NCBI RefSeq assembly: GCF_019669905.1
Contig: NZ_AP019777.1
Span: forward strand, 4,340,001-4,404,000
Source: Methylomonas koyamae
GTDB taxonomy: Bacteria > Pseudomonadota > Gammaproteobacteria > Methylococcales > Methylomonadaceae
Length of the DNA stretch: 64,000 nt
Direction of reading: 5' to 3'
Below are positions 46,694-54,292 of the stretch, in pieces; position 1 is the stretch's first letter, and each line of letters starts with the position of its first letter. The position numbers and the translations under genes are program-made. The notes under the pieces were generated by a model that saw nothing but the letters and a program-made list of their open reading frames with translations, did not search any database and was not told the DNA's origin.

Positions 46694-48892
46694 TTAATGG
46701 GAAACAACGCTGTCGGGATGGTTTAACGGCGCCAGCGTGTCGGTCAAATGGGTCAAAGCCTGGGTACCGACCTGAACGCTAAAACTGCCTGACTTACTGT
46801 CGCCATCGCCATCCGTCGCCACGAAATCGAAGGTCAACGGCAAGGTTTGCGTATTCGGAAAATTCGAGTACTTCAACCCGGTTACTTCGAAACTGCCGCT
46901 TATCACCTCGATTTTTAAAGTGTCGTAACCGCCGTCCACGACGATGGCCGGAGCATCTCCCCCACCGGGAGGCGCGCTGTAGCTGACTGCTTTACTGCCG
47001 ACTTCGGCACCTTCGCGGTAAGCGGTCCACTTGAACGAGTCGGCACTGCCGCCGACGTTGATTTCGCTCAACCTGACGCCATTGACTAACTGCGGAGCGT
47101 CTACCCCGAAGTTATTGACCGTACCGAACTGGTAGGTAACGTTTTCGCCCTTGTCCATCACGCCGTCGTTGACGCCGACATGGCCATTATCGAGCACCAG
47201 GCCGGCGCCGGTAATCAGCAGCGAATTGCCAACCGCAATATTCCCCAGCGGGCCGACGGCGGCCGCGGCGAAATTCAAGTCGATAATCGGCGCCGCCGGC
47301 AAATCCAACACGCTTTCCAACGTCAACGTATAGTCGCCGACATTAGCGCCGTTATGCGTAGGCAGCAACGTAAACACCAGGCGATCTTCGGTGCCGAATC
47401 CGGCCGGACCGTTATCGACGTAGGCATACAATTCGTCCAGGCCGTCGTTGTTGGTATCCAATACCGTAAACGATACGCTGTCGGATAACGAGGTTACATT
47501 TGCCGTAGGCTTTACCAGGGTGATGCCGCCGTTACTGCCAAAACCGTCGAAGCCGAGATCGTATTGAATCAAGCCCGACAAGCTTTCTCCCGCCGCATCT
47601 TTCATTTCGGCATTGTGTAATAACTGGCCATTGCGACCGCCGACCGTCGGACCGTCGTCGAACACGGTTGCAGTAAATGCCGTATTCGCCACAGCACCGT
47701 TCGCGCCGGTCAATACCGCGGAAATATCGTATTGGATCGGCGCCGAAGCGGCGTCTGCCAAACCCGGGTGCGGCAATGCTTCTTTCAGCGCAAACTCGTA
47801 GCTACCGTCGGCATGCACCGTAATCCGATAGGTGCTGGCCTCCAAAGTCTTACTGGCCGCATCCCAAGTCGCTCCTGCAGCCGCCAAAGTCACGGAAACC
47901 GGCGCCTGGCCGTTGATCGACAGCGATCCGGTACCATTGGGCTCCAGTAACACGGAATGTCCTGTCGTTTCCAATCTCCCACTGGTCTCGTCCAGCGTAG
48001 CGTTCGTCGCTGCCACGATCGGGATATAGCCGACGCTGATCGTGGCTTGATTGGAGACCAATCCCAAATTGTCCGTAACCGTGTATTTGATCGGTGTCGG
48101 ATTGCCAAGGAAACCCGGCTCCGGAGTAAAGGTGACATTGCCGTTCGTCGAGTCGACGCTCCACACCCCTTCCCCGGCAACTACCAGAGGCTGGCCGGGG
48201 CCGGTCGAGCCGACTAATTGAATAGTCGAAGGCTCCGGTTTAGGGCCATCGGGGTCGAAGTCATCATCGTGCACTCCCAGTACTACAGCGGGCGTCCCCG
48301 GCGTTTGACCGCCGATACTATTATCCCCGGCCACCGGCGGCAAATTTCCGCCGGTAATGGGCTCTCCGGGCAGGGCTCCGGGGTTCAAAAGCAACACTTC
48401 CGGGGCGATATCGTTGAAGGCGACGCTGGGGCCGGTGGTATCGAAACCGTTAGTGACCGGTGCGACCGGATTCAGATAATCGACGCTGACCGGGACATGG
48501 CCTTCGTTACCGGCAACGCCGCCGCCCGCGGGACCGGCACCCGGCGCACCCGCCGCAGTCGGATCGGCGATTTGGGTCGGATCGGCGCCAGCCAACAAGG
48601 CCGCTTGAATGTCTTCGGCCGAAGGCCCGGCGGGCGTCGGATTCGGTGCAACGGCTACCGCTTCCTGGGATTGCTCCTGCAACGCGGCGCCGAGCGGCAT
48701 GCTGTCGTTAGCGCCCATATCGACGCTGGAACCGTCTGCCAACTCAACGACAATGCTACTGCCGGCGGCGGTTGCCAGCACATCGGTGTCGAACACCCTG
48801 TCGCCCGCTTGTAATGTCCTTATGCTGCCGTCGGCTGCAGTGGCCCTGGCCGAGCCGCTCACTGATTTGACGATACCGATTTCTCGAGCCAT
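46694..48892 (-). CDS. Short LapA-like protein with retention module
   Basis: A 732-residue acidic protein without a Sec signal. Residues 1-70 fit the LapA retention module (IGIVKSVSGSARATAADGSI, LADGSSVDMGANDSM). Then comes a Pro/Ala/Gly linker with DPTAAGAPGAG, a TAAG site (112-115) like the one LapG cuts in Pseudomonas LapA. Next are cadherin/CshA-like beta domains (VTFTPEPGFLGNPTPIKYTV) and domains of the T1SS-143 type (DFVATDGDGDSKSGSFSVQV). The long repeats, RTX nonapeptides and typical type I secretion end of large adhesins are not seen. SD GGAG precedes the ATG. Function as a surface-tethered adhesin is inferred; no lapBCE, lapD or lapG is in the window. Confidence 0.75.
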   Translation of the reverse strand: MAREIGIVKSVSGSARATAADGSIRTLQAGDRVFDTDVLATAAGSSIVVELADGSSVDMGANDSMPLGAALQEQSQEAVAVAPNPTPAGPSAEDIQAALLAGADPTQIADPTAAGAPGAGPAGGGVAGNEGHVPVSVDYLNPVAPVTNGFDTTGPSVAFNDIAPEVLLLNPGALPGEPITGGNLPPVAGDNSIGGQTPGTPAVVLGVHDDDFDPDGPKPEPSTIQLVGSTGPGQPLVVAGEGVWSVDSTNGNVTFTPEPGFLGNPTPIKYTVTDNLGLVSNQATISVGYIPIVAATNATLDETSGRLETTGHSVLLEPNGTGSLSINGQAPVSVTLAAAGATWDAASKTLEASTYRITVHADGSYEFALKEALPHPGLADAASAPIQYDISAVLTGANGAVANTAFTATVFDDGPTVGGRNGQLLHNAEMKDAAGESLSGLIQYDLGFDGFGSNGGITLVKPTANVTSLSDSVSFTVLDTNNDGLDELYAYVDNGPAGFGTEDRLVFTLLPTHNGANVGDYTLTLESVLDLPAAPIIDLNFAAAAVGPLGNIAVGNSLLITGAGLVLDNGHVGVNDGVMDKGENVTYQFGTVNNFGVDAPQLVNGVRLSEINVGGSADSFKWTAYREGAEVGSKAVSYSAPPGGGDAPAIVVDGGYDTLKIEVISGSFEVTGLKYSNFPNTQTLPLTFDFVATDGDGDSKSGSFSVQVGTQALTHLTDTLAPLNHPDSVVSH

Positions 48893-48986
48893 ACCTCGCT
48901 CCGGGTAAGTTCAACCAAAAGGCACAATAGTATGCCAGCCCGGCAACTCAGTACAGTAGCCGCTACAAAAAACCGTGAACGCGCGG

Positions 48987-50591
48987 TCAAGAACTGCAAG
49001 ACAACATCGAACATCCCGCCCGCTGTTTGGCCCAATCCGGACGCTTCTCGGCGAAACGCTCGCGGCCGGGTTGCTCGCTATACGGGTTGCGCAACACGTC
49101 CAACAATTCCGCCACCAAACCGAAATCGCCCTGCTCCGCCTGATCGATCGCCAATTGCGCCAGATAATTGCGCAGCACATATTTCGGATTCACCGCATTC
49201 ATCCGCTGCCGCCTAGCCTCTGGATCGCCAGCCTCGCTCCGCGAGCGGCTGCAATACTGCCCGAACCAGGCCAGCGCCCGATCGCGCAACTCGGCGGCCA
49301 ACGGCGCATAGCTGTTGCGCTCCAGCATCGCCACGAAATCGGCTGCCGAGCCGGCCGGAGCATACGGATCGAGATCGGCCAGTTGCCGGTAGAACAGCGT
49401 CATATCGGTTTCGGCAGCTTGTAACAGTTGCAACAAATCGCCGACCAGCGCTTCGTCTTTGTCCGGATCGAAACGGCTCAGCCCCAATTTGGCGGCCGTC
49501 GTAGCGCTCCACTCGGCCGCGAAGGTTTCGCTGAACACCGATAGCGCTTGCTGCAAGGACTCCGCACGCATGACCAACGGGTAGATCGCGTTGGCCAGTT
49601 GCACCAGGTTCCAATAGGCGATCTTCGGTTGATTGCCGAAGCGGTATCGCCGCCCCTGAGCATCGGTCGTATTCGGCGTCCAGTCCGGATCGTAGTTCTC
49701 CAGCCAACCGTAAGGCCCGTAATCGATGGTCAAACCCAGGATGGACATATTGTCGGTGTTCATCACGCCGTGCACGAAACCGACCCGTTGCCAATGCACG
49801 ACCATTTCGGCGGTGAGCCGACAGACTTCCTCGAACCAGCGCAGATAGGTCTGCGGCCCCGGCTCGCCCAATTCCGGAAAATCGCTGCGAATCGTGTAGT
49901 CCGCCAATTTTTTTAACGCATCCAAATCGTCGCGGGCGGTAAAAATCTGGAAATTGCCGAAGCGGGTAAACGACGGCGCCACCCGGCAGACGATGGCGCC
50001 CGGCTCCAATTGCGGGTTGCCGTCGTAGAACATATCCCGCACCACGGTTTCGCCGGTCAGCACCACGCTGAGCGCACGAGTGGTCGGCACCCCCAAATGG
50101 TGCATCGCCTCGCTGCACAAAAACTCGCGGATCGACGAGCGCAACACGGCCAGGCCGTCGGCGCTACGCGAATACGGCGTGCGGCCGGCCCCTTTCAATT
50201 GCAGGGTTCGACGTCGCCCGTCCGGACAGACCGCTTCGCCGAGGTTGATGGCCCGGCCGTCGCCGAGCTGCCCAGCCCAATGGCCGAACTGGTGGCCGCC
50301 ATAACACATCGCAAACGGCTGCATGCCTGCCGCCAAGCGGTTGCCGGCAAAAACCCGGCAAAAATCTTCGGACAGGCAATCCTGGTCCGAAAGCCCCAAT
50401 TCCGCCGCCACTTCCGGCGAATAGGCCACCAAGCGCGGGCTTTTCACCGGCGTCGGCTGCACCAACGAGTAACAGGCGCCGTAAACCTGGCGGCGAAAAT
50501 TATCGGTTTCGGCGTCGCCCGGCAGTTCGCGGACGAAACGGTTATCGAATCTGAGGCAATCGAGGGTGGAACTATCGGCATGGGTCAGCAT
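48987..50591 (-). CDS. selO: Protein adenylyltransferase SelO (YdiU)
   Basis: A 534-residue pseudokinase-fold enzyme that transfers AMP to Ser, Thr or Tyr of target proteins and is tied to redox stress. Motifs: YGGHQFGHWAGQLGDGRAIN, LQLKGAGRTPYSRSADGLAV, and FVHGVMNTDNMSILGLTIDY with the metal and catalytic Asn/Asp. Near the C-terminus GCSMLSCSS carries Cys where eukaryotic SelO has selenocysteine. Length is a little above E. coli YdiU (478). The LapA-like gene follows 94 bases downstream on the same strand. Confidence 0.93.
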   Translation of the reverse strand: MLTHADSSTLDCLRFDNRFVRELPGDAETDNFRRQVYGACYSLVQPTPVKSPRLVAYSPEVAAELGLSDQDCLSEDFCRVFAGNRLAAGMQPFAMCYGGHQFGHWAGQLGDGRAINLGEAVCPDGRRRTLQLKGAGRTPYSRSADGLAVLRSSIREFLCSEAMHHLGVPTTRALSVVLTGETVVRDMFYDGNPQLEPGAIVCRVAPSFTRFGNFQIFTARDDLDALKKLADYTIRSDFPELGEPGPQTYLRWFEEVCRLTAEMVVHWQRVGFVHGVMNTDNMSILGLTIDYGPYGWLENYDPDWTPNTTDAQGRRYRFGNQPKIAYWNLVQLANAIYPLVMRAESLQQALSVFSETFAAEWSATTAAKLGLSRFDPDKDEALVGDLLQLLQAAETDMTLFYRQLADLDPYAPAGSAADFVAMLERNSYAPLAAELRDRALAWFGQYCSRSRSEAGDPEARRQRMNAVNPKYVLRNYLAQLAIDQAEQGDFGLVAELLDVLRNPYSEQPGRERFAEKRPDWAKQRAGCSMLSCSS

Positions 50592-50700
50592 CTGGGCATC
50601 CGGGTTCTGGCTAAAAAGTTTACGGGTGGCAACCGGAAACGGCTAAGATAAACCGTTAAACGCTAGTTTAAAAACATCAATTTTCCTGAAGGCAATGCTT

Positions 50701-51045
50701 ATGAAAAACCATTTCGTCAAACTCAATCCGCGCGCTTTAACGTTAACGTCGCTGTTGCTGGTTAGCGCCTTATCGACAACGCAATTGACCGGTTGTTTCA
50801 CGGTCGGCCAGGAGTTTGCAGCAAATCACGTGCCGGAAATTAAAATCGGCCAAACCCGGAAACAAGATATTAGCGAGCTGTTCGGCACGCCTTGGCGCAC
50901 CGGCATGGAAGACGGCAAACCGACCTGGACCTACGGCATTTACAAGTACGCCTTGTTCGGCGGGACCGACTCGCAAGACTTGCTGATCCGTTTCGACCCG
51001 CAAGGCATCGTCCGTTCTTACACGTTCAGCACCACCCGCAAATAA
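50701..51045 (+). CDS. BamE-like (SmpA/OmlA fold) lipoprotein
   Basis: A 114-residue lipoprotein. The signal peptide (LTLTSLLLVSALSTTQ) ends in the lipobox LTGC. The mature part has the BamE-type fold signature IKIGQTRKQDISELFGTPWR and a two-strand end (TWTYGIYKYALFGGTDSQDL). True BamE of the BAM complex is similar, but this copy is short and solitary, so it is called BamE-like only. The second ATG (50701) has a GAAGG site at good spacing; the first (50695) is too close to it. Confidence 0.8.
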   Translation: MKNHFVKLNPRALTLTSLLLVSALSTTQLTGCFTVGQEFAANHVPEIKIGQTRKQDISELFGTPWRTGMEDGKPTWTYGIYKYALFGGTDSQDLLIRFDPQGIVRSYTFSTTRK

Positions 51046-51095
51046 GCGCAGTCCGTCACCTCGCCGGCCGGCCGCGGCCGGCATCCGCAATCGGG

Positions 51096-52052
51096 TTAAA
51101 CCACGCCGGGAACGGCCGCATCCTCAGCGCGGTCGTCGCCGGCGTAAAACCGGAAGCAATCCCGACCAGCACATTTGGCTTGGTACATCGCGCTGTCGGC
51201 ATGTTTCATCAGCGTGGCGGTATCGGCACCGTCGCGCGAATACAGGGCAATGCCGACGCTGCAGGAAATATCCAGCGCCCGGTCTTGAATCAGGAAAGCA
51301 CAGCTCAGCACCTGCAAAATACTCTCCGCCACCAACGCTGCCGCTACGGGCTGTTCCAATTGGGTAAGCAGCGTGCGGTCGCGCCGCGCCTGAGCCATGG
51401 CCTGGTGCAGGCGGTCAGTCAACGCTTCGTGGCGGGCCAGATGGTGCAGATGGTCCTCTACCGTCTTGCGCACGGTGATATCCGGCATCCAGCACGTAAT
51501 GGGTCACGGCGCCGCCCGCGTTTTTGACGGCGGTAATCGTCAACCATTCCGGGAACTCCTTGCCGTTTTTGCGCCGGTTCCAAATTTCGCCTTGCCAGGA
51601 GCCTTGGCGCTGGATGCCGTCCCACATTTGCGCGTAAAAATCGGCGTCGTGTGTCCCCGACTTCAGCAGCTTGATCCTGCGGCCGACGACCCCGCGCGAT
51701 TAATCAAGAAAATTGCAGTTTTGCGGCGTTCGAGCATGGTCTTGGTCAACCGCAATTCGTTTTCGATACCCTTCAAAGCCTTGATGTCGTCGTAAACGCC
51801 CAAAACGCCTATGCTCCGGCCCTGGCTGTTACTCAACGGCGCCTTCGACGTACGCCGCAAAATACGCCGACCTTGCCGACGATGTCGGCAGCTGCGCTCA
51901 AACCGCCGTCGGCTGACCAAGGCGGCGACGCTGAGCGACGCCACCAACCCGGTCAACAGATAGTCGAAGCTGACCTCATCGTCAGGAGAAAACGGTGGTT
52001 CAAACTTGCGGTTCGTGGAGAGGGAAGACGGCGAACGGTCGATAGAACACAT
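51096..52052 (-). pseudogene. Decayed PAS-GGDEF signalling gene
   Basis: Pieces of one gene in three frames on the minus strand. 52052-51663 has a short membrane segment and a PAS start (GVLGVYDDIKALKGIENELR). 51627-51490 has a PAC segment (GSWQGEIWNRRKNGKEFPEW). 51488-51096 has DITVRKTVEDHLHHLARHEALT followed by the tail of a GGDEF domain (ISCSVGIALYSRDGADTATL, HADSAMYQAKCAGRDCFRFY). The centre of the GGDEF domain, with the metal-binding Asp and the GGDEF motif, is deleted, so no cyclase activity is possible. The PAC segment closely resembles that of the intact gene at 54283-57174, suggesting an old paralog. Confidence 0.75.
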
Positions 52053-52149
52053 CGCTTCTTGGCAAAACCTGTAGGCATTAACTTACAAAACCACTCCTGT
52101 TTTGCAAAACATTTCAGGGTTTTCCTATTTACAGCGACGCCCCGCCGCT

Positions 52150-53349
52150 TTAACGCTCGCGCCCACCCATGCGCCGCACCAGCAACAATGCCAGCGCCAA
52201 CAGGCAAAAGCCGGCCCCGGCATGAAATGTCGCCGCTGCGCCGGCCCGGTCCCACAACAGCCCGGCCAGCACACTGGCCAGAAGCATTGCTACCCCACTG
52301 ACCAAATTAAAAAAGCCGAACCCGGTACCGCGCAAATCGTCCGGTGCGGTATCGGCCACCATTTTCGCCAGCAAGCCCTGCGTCATCCCCATATGCAGCC
52401 CCCACAGACCGACGCCGGCCAGCATCGCCTCCCAGCGCGCGCTGGCAGCCAAAATCAAATCGGCGCCGACCAGCACCAGCAAGCCCCAGGCCAGCAAGGT
52501 CCGGTGCGGCATCCGGTCGGACAGCCGTCCGAACGGGTAAGCGGTCGCCGAATAGACAATATTCATTGCCACCATAACCAGCGGCACCCAAGCGATGCCG
52601 ATGCCGCCCTGCTGTGCCCGCAACACCAAAAACGCTTCGCTGAAGCGGGCCAGAGTAAATACGGCGCCAACCATCACCACCCACCAGTATTCCCGGCCCA
52701 GGCGCCGCAAATTGCGGCGGCGGATCGGATTGCCGCGTTTGGCACGCGCCAGGTTGGCCGGTTCTTGGACGCCGAAAAACAGCATCGCCACCGAAAGTGC
52801 GGCGGGGATCACCGCCACCCAGAACACCGCCCGGAAATCGTTGGCCCAGGCCAGCATCAAGCCTACCGCCAGCAGCGGCCCCAGGAACGAGCCGACCGTA
52901 TCCAACGACTGCCGCAACCCGAAAGCCGCACCGCGTATTTCGACCGGCGTCACGTCGGCCACCAACGCATCGCGCGGTGCGCCGCGCATACCCTTGCCGA
53001 CCCGGTCCAACAAGCGCGCGCTCAACACCATATCGACGCTGGCAGCCACCGCAAACAACGGCTTGGTCAGCGCGCCGAGGCTGTAGCCCAGCAAGGCCAA
53101 GCTCTTACGCTTGCCCAGATAATCGCTGAGCGTGCCGGAAAATACCTTGACGATCAGTGCGGTAGCTTCGGCCGCCCCTTCAATCAAGCCGATACTGAGG
53201 CTGCTGGCGTGCAATACCGTCGCCATGAACAACGGCAACAGGCTGTGGATCATCTCCGACGAAATATCCATCAACATGCTGACGCAACCCAAAGCCCAAA
53301 CGCTGCCGGGAATTTGCCGCCACACCGGGCGCGAGCCGCTTTGTTTCAT
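52150..53349 (-). CDS. Major facilitator superfamily transporter
   Basis: A 399-residue protein with about 12 membrane helices. The loop 2-3 MFS motif reads GTLSDYLGKRKSLALLGYSL; the N-terminal half also has RLLDRVGKGMRGAPRDALVA and RGAAFGLRQSLDTVGSFLGP. It belongs to an MFS subfamily often annotated as multidrug or unknown-substrate efflux; the substrate cannot be told. It is monocistronic and divergent from the dienelactone hydrolase gene. Confidence 0.85.
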   Translation of the reverse strand: MKQSGSRPVWRQIPGSVWALGCVSMLMDISSEMIHSLLPLFMATVLHASSLSIGLIEGAAEATALIVKVFSGTLSDYLGKRKSLALLGYSLGALTKPLFAVAASVDMVLSARLLDRVGKGMRGAPRDALVADVTPVEIRGAAFGLRQSLDTVGSFLGPLLAVGLMLAWANDFRAVFWVAVIPAALSVAMLFFGVQEPANLARAKRGNPIRRRNLRRLGREYWWVVMVGAVFTLARFSEAFLVLRAQQGGIGIAWVPLVMVAMNIVYSATAYPFGRLSDRMPHRTLLAWGLLVLVGADLILAASARWEAMLAGVGLWGLHMGMTQGLLAKMVADTAPDDLRGTGFGFFNLVSGVAMLLASVLAGLLWDRAGAAATFHAGAGFCLLALALLLVRRMGGRER

Positions 53350-53469
53350 AGCATCGCCTCATTACCTTTGCTCGGAGCCGAACCGCGGCGGCGGCAACCT
53401 CCGCCAGCCGATTGACATTATCCGTTAGCGGTGTAACCGTAAGCGTTTTTACGCTAACAGGAGAGTTAC

Positions 53470-54255
53470 ATGATATCCCGCTTATTGTTTTTGGCTTTGT
53501 TTTTCAGTTCCGGGCTACAAGCCGCGCTGCACGAACAGAGCGTCAGCTACCAGGCCGGCGGCACCACATTCAAGGGCTATCTGGCTTGGGACGACGCCAA
53601 GGGCGAGAAACAACCCGGCGTGCTGGTCGTGCACGAATGGTGGGGATTGAACGACTACGCCAAGCAGCGCGCGAAAATGCTGGCGGAACTGGGCTATACC
53701 GCACTGGCCGTGGATATGTACGGCGACGGCAAATTCAGCGAACACGCGGCCGAAGCTTCGGCGTTCATGGCCAGCGTCGTCGAGCGGGCCGGCGTTTCCG
53801 AACAGCGTTTTGCCGCCGCCGAGGCATTCCTGAAGCGGCAGCCGAGCGTCGATCCGGGCAAAATCGCCGCAATCGGCTATTGCTTCGGCGGCGCCACGGT
53901 ATTGAACATGGCCAGACAAGGTGCCGACTTGGCCGCTGTGGTCAGCTTCCACGGCAATCTGGTCAGCAAAACCCCGGCCCAAGCCGGCAAAGTCAACGCC
54001 AAAATTCTGATATTGAACGGCGCGGCGGACGAGTTCGTCACGGCCGACAGCATTGCCGCGTTCGAAACCGAAATGACCAAAGCCGGCGCCGACTACCGCT
54101 TCGTCAATTATCCCGGCGTCCGCCACGGCTTCACCAACCCGGATGCCGACCGGCTGGGCAAGGCCAATAACCTGCCTATCGCTTACGACGCCGATGCCGA
54201 CCGCCAATCCTGGGCGGCGATGCAAGAGTTGTTTCGGCAGGTTTTCCGCAAATAA
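53470..54255 (+). CDS. Exported dienelactone hydrolase family protein
   Basis: A 261-residue alpha/beta hydrolase with a signal peptide (MISRLLFLALFFSSGLQA). The nucleophile is Cys138 in GYCFGG, as in dienelactone hydrolase. The Asp is in NGAADEFVTADS and the His in VRHGFTNPDA. The VVHEWWGLNDYAKQRA oxyanion region is typical of the family. Periplasmic location makes a role in chloroaromatic breakdown unlikely; the substrate is unknown. SD GGAGAG precedes the ATG. Confidence 0.88.
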   Translation: MISRLLFLALFFSSGLQAALHEQSVSYQAGGTTFKGYLAWDDAKGEKQPGVLVVHEWWGLNDYAKQRAKMLAELGYTALAVDMYGDGKFSEHAAEASAFMASVVERAGVSEQRFAAAEAFLKRQPSVDPGKIAAIGYCFGGATVLNMARQGADLAAVVSFHGNLVSKTPAQAGKVNAKILILNGAADEFVTADSIAAFETEMTKAGADYRFVNYPGVRHGFTNPDADRLGKANNLPIAYDADADRQSWAAMQELFRQVFRK

Positions 54256-54292
54256 GGCTCCGCTTCGGAGCCGGACGCCGGCTTAAGCCGGC
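54256..54292. terminator. Tandem hairpins between convergent genes
   Basis: GGCTCCG-CTT-CGGAGCC (54256-54272) is followed by the perfect palindrome GCCGGCTTAAGCCGGC (54277-54292), which includes the stop codon of the GGDEF-EAL gene. There is no T-run, so factor-independent termination is uncertain. Confidence 0.4.
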
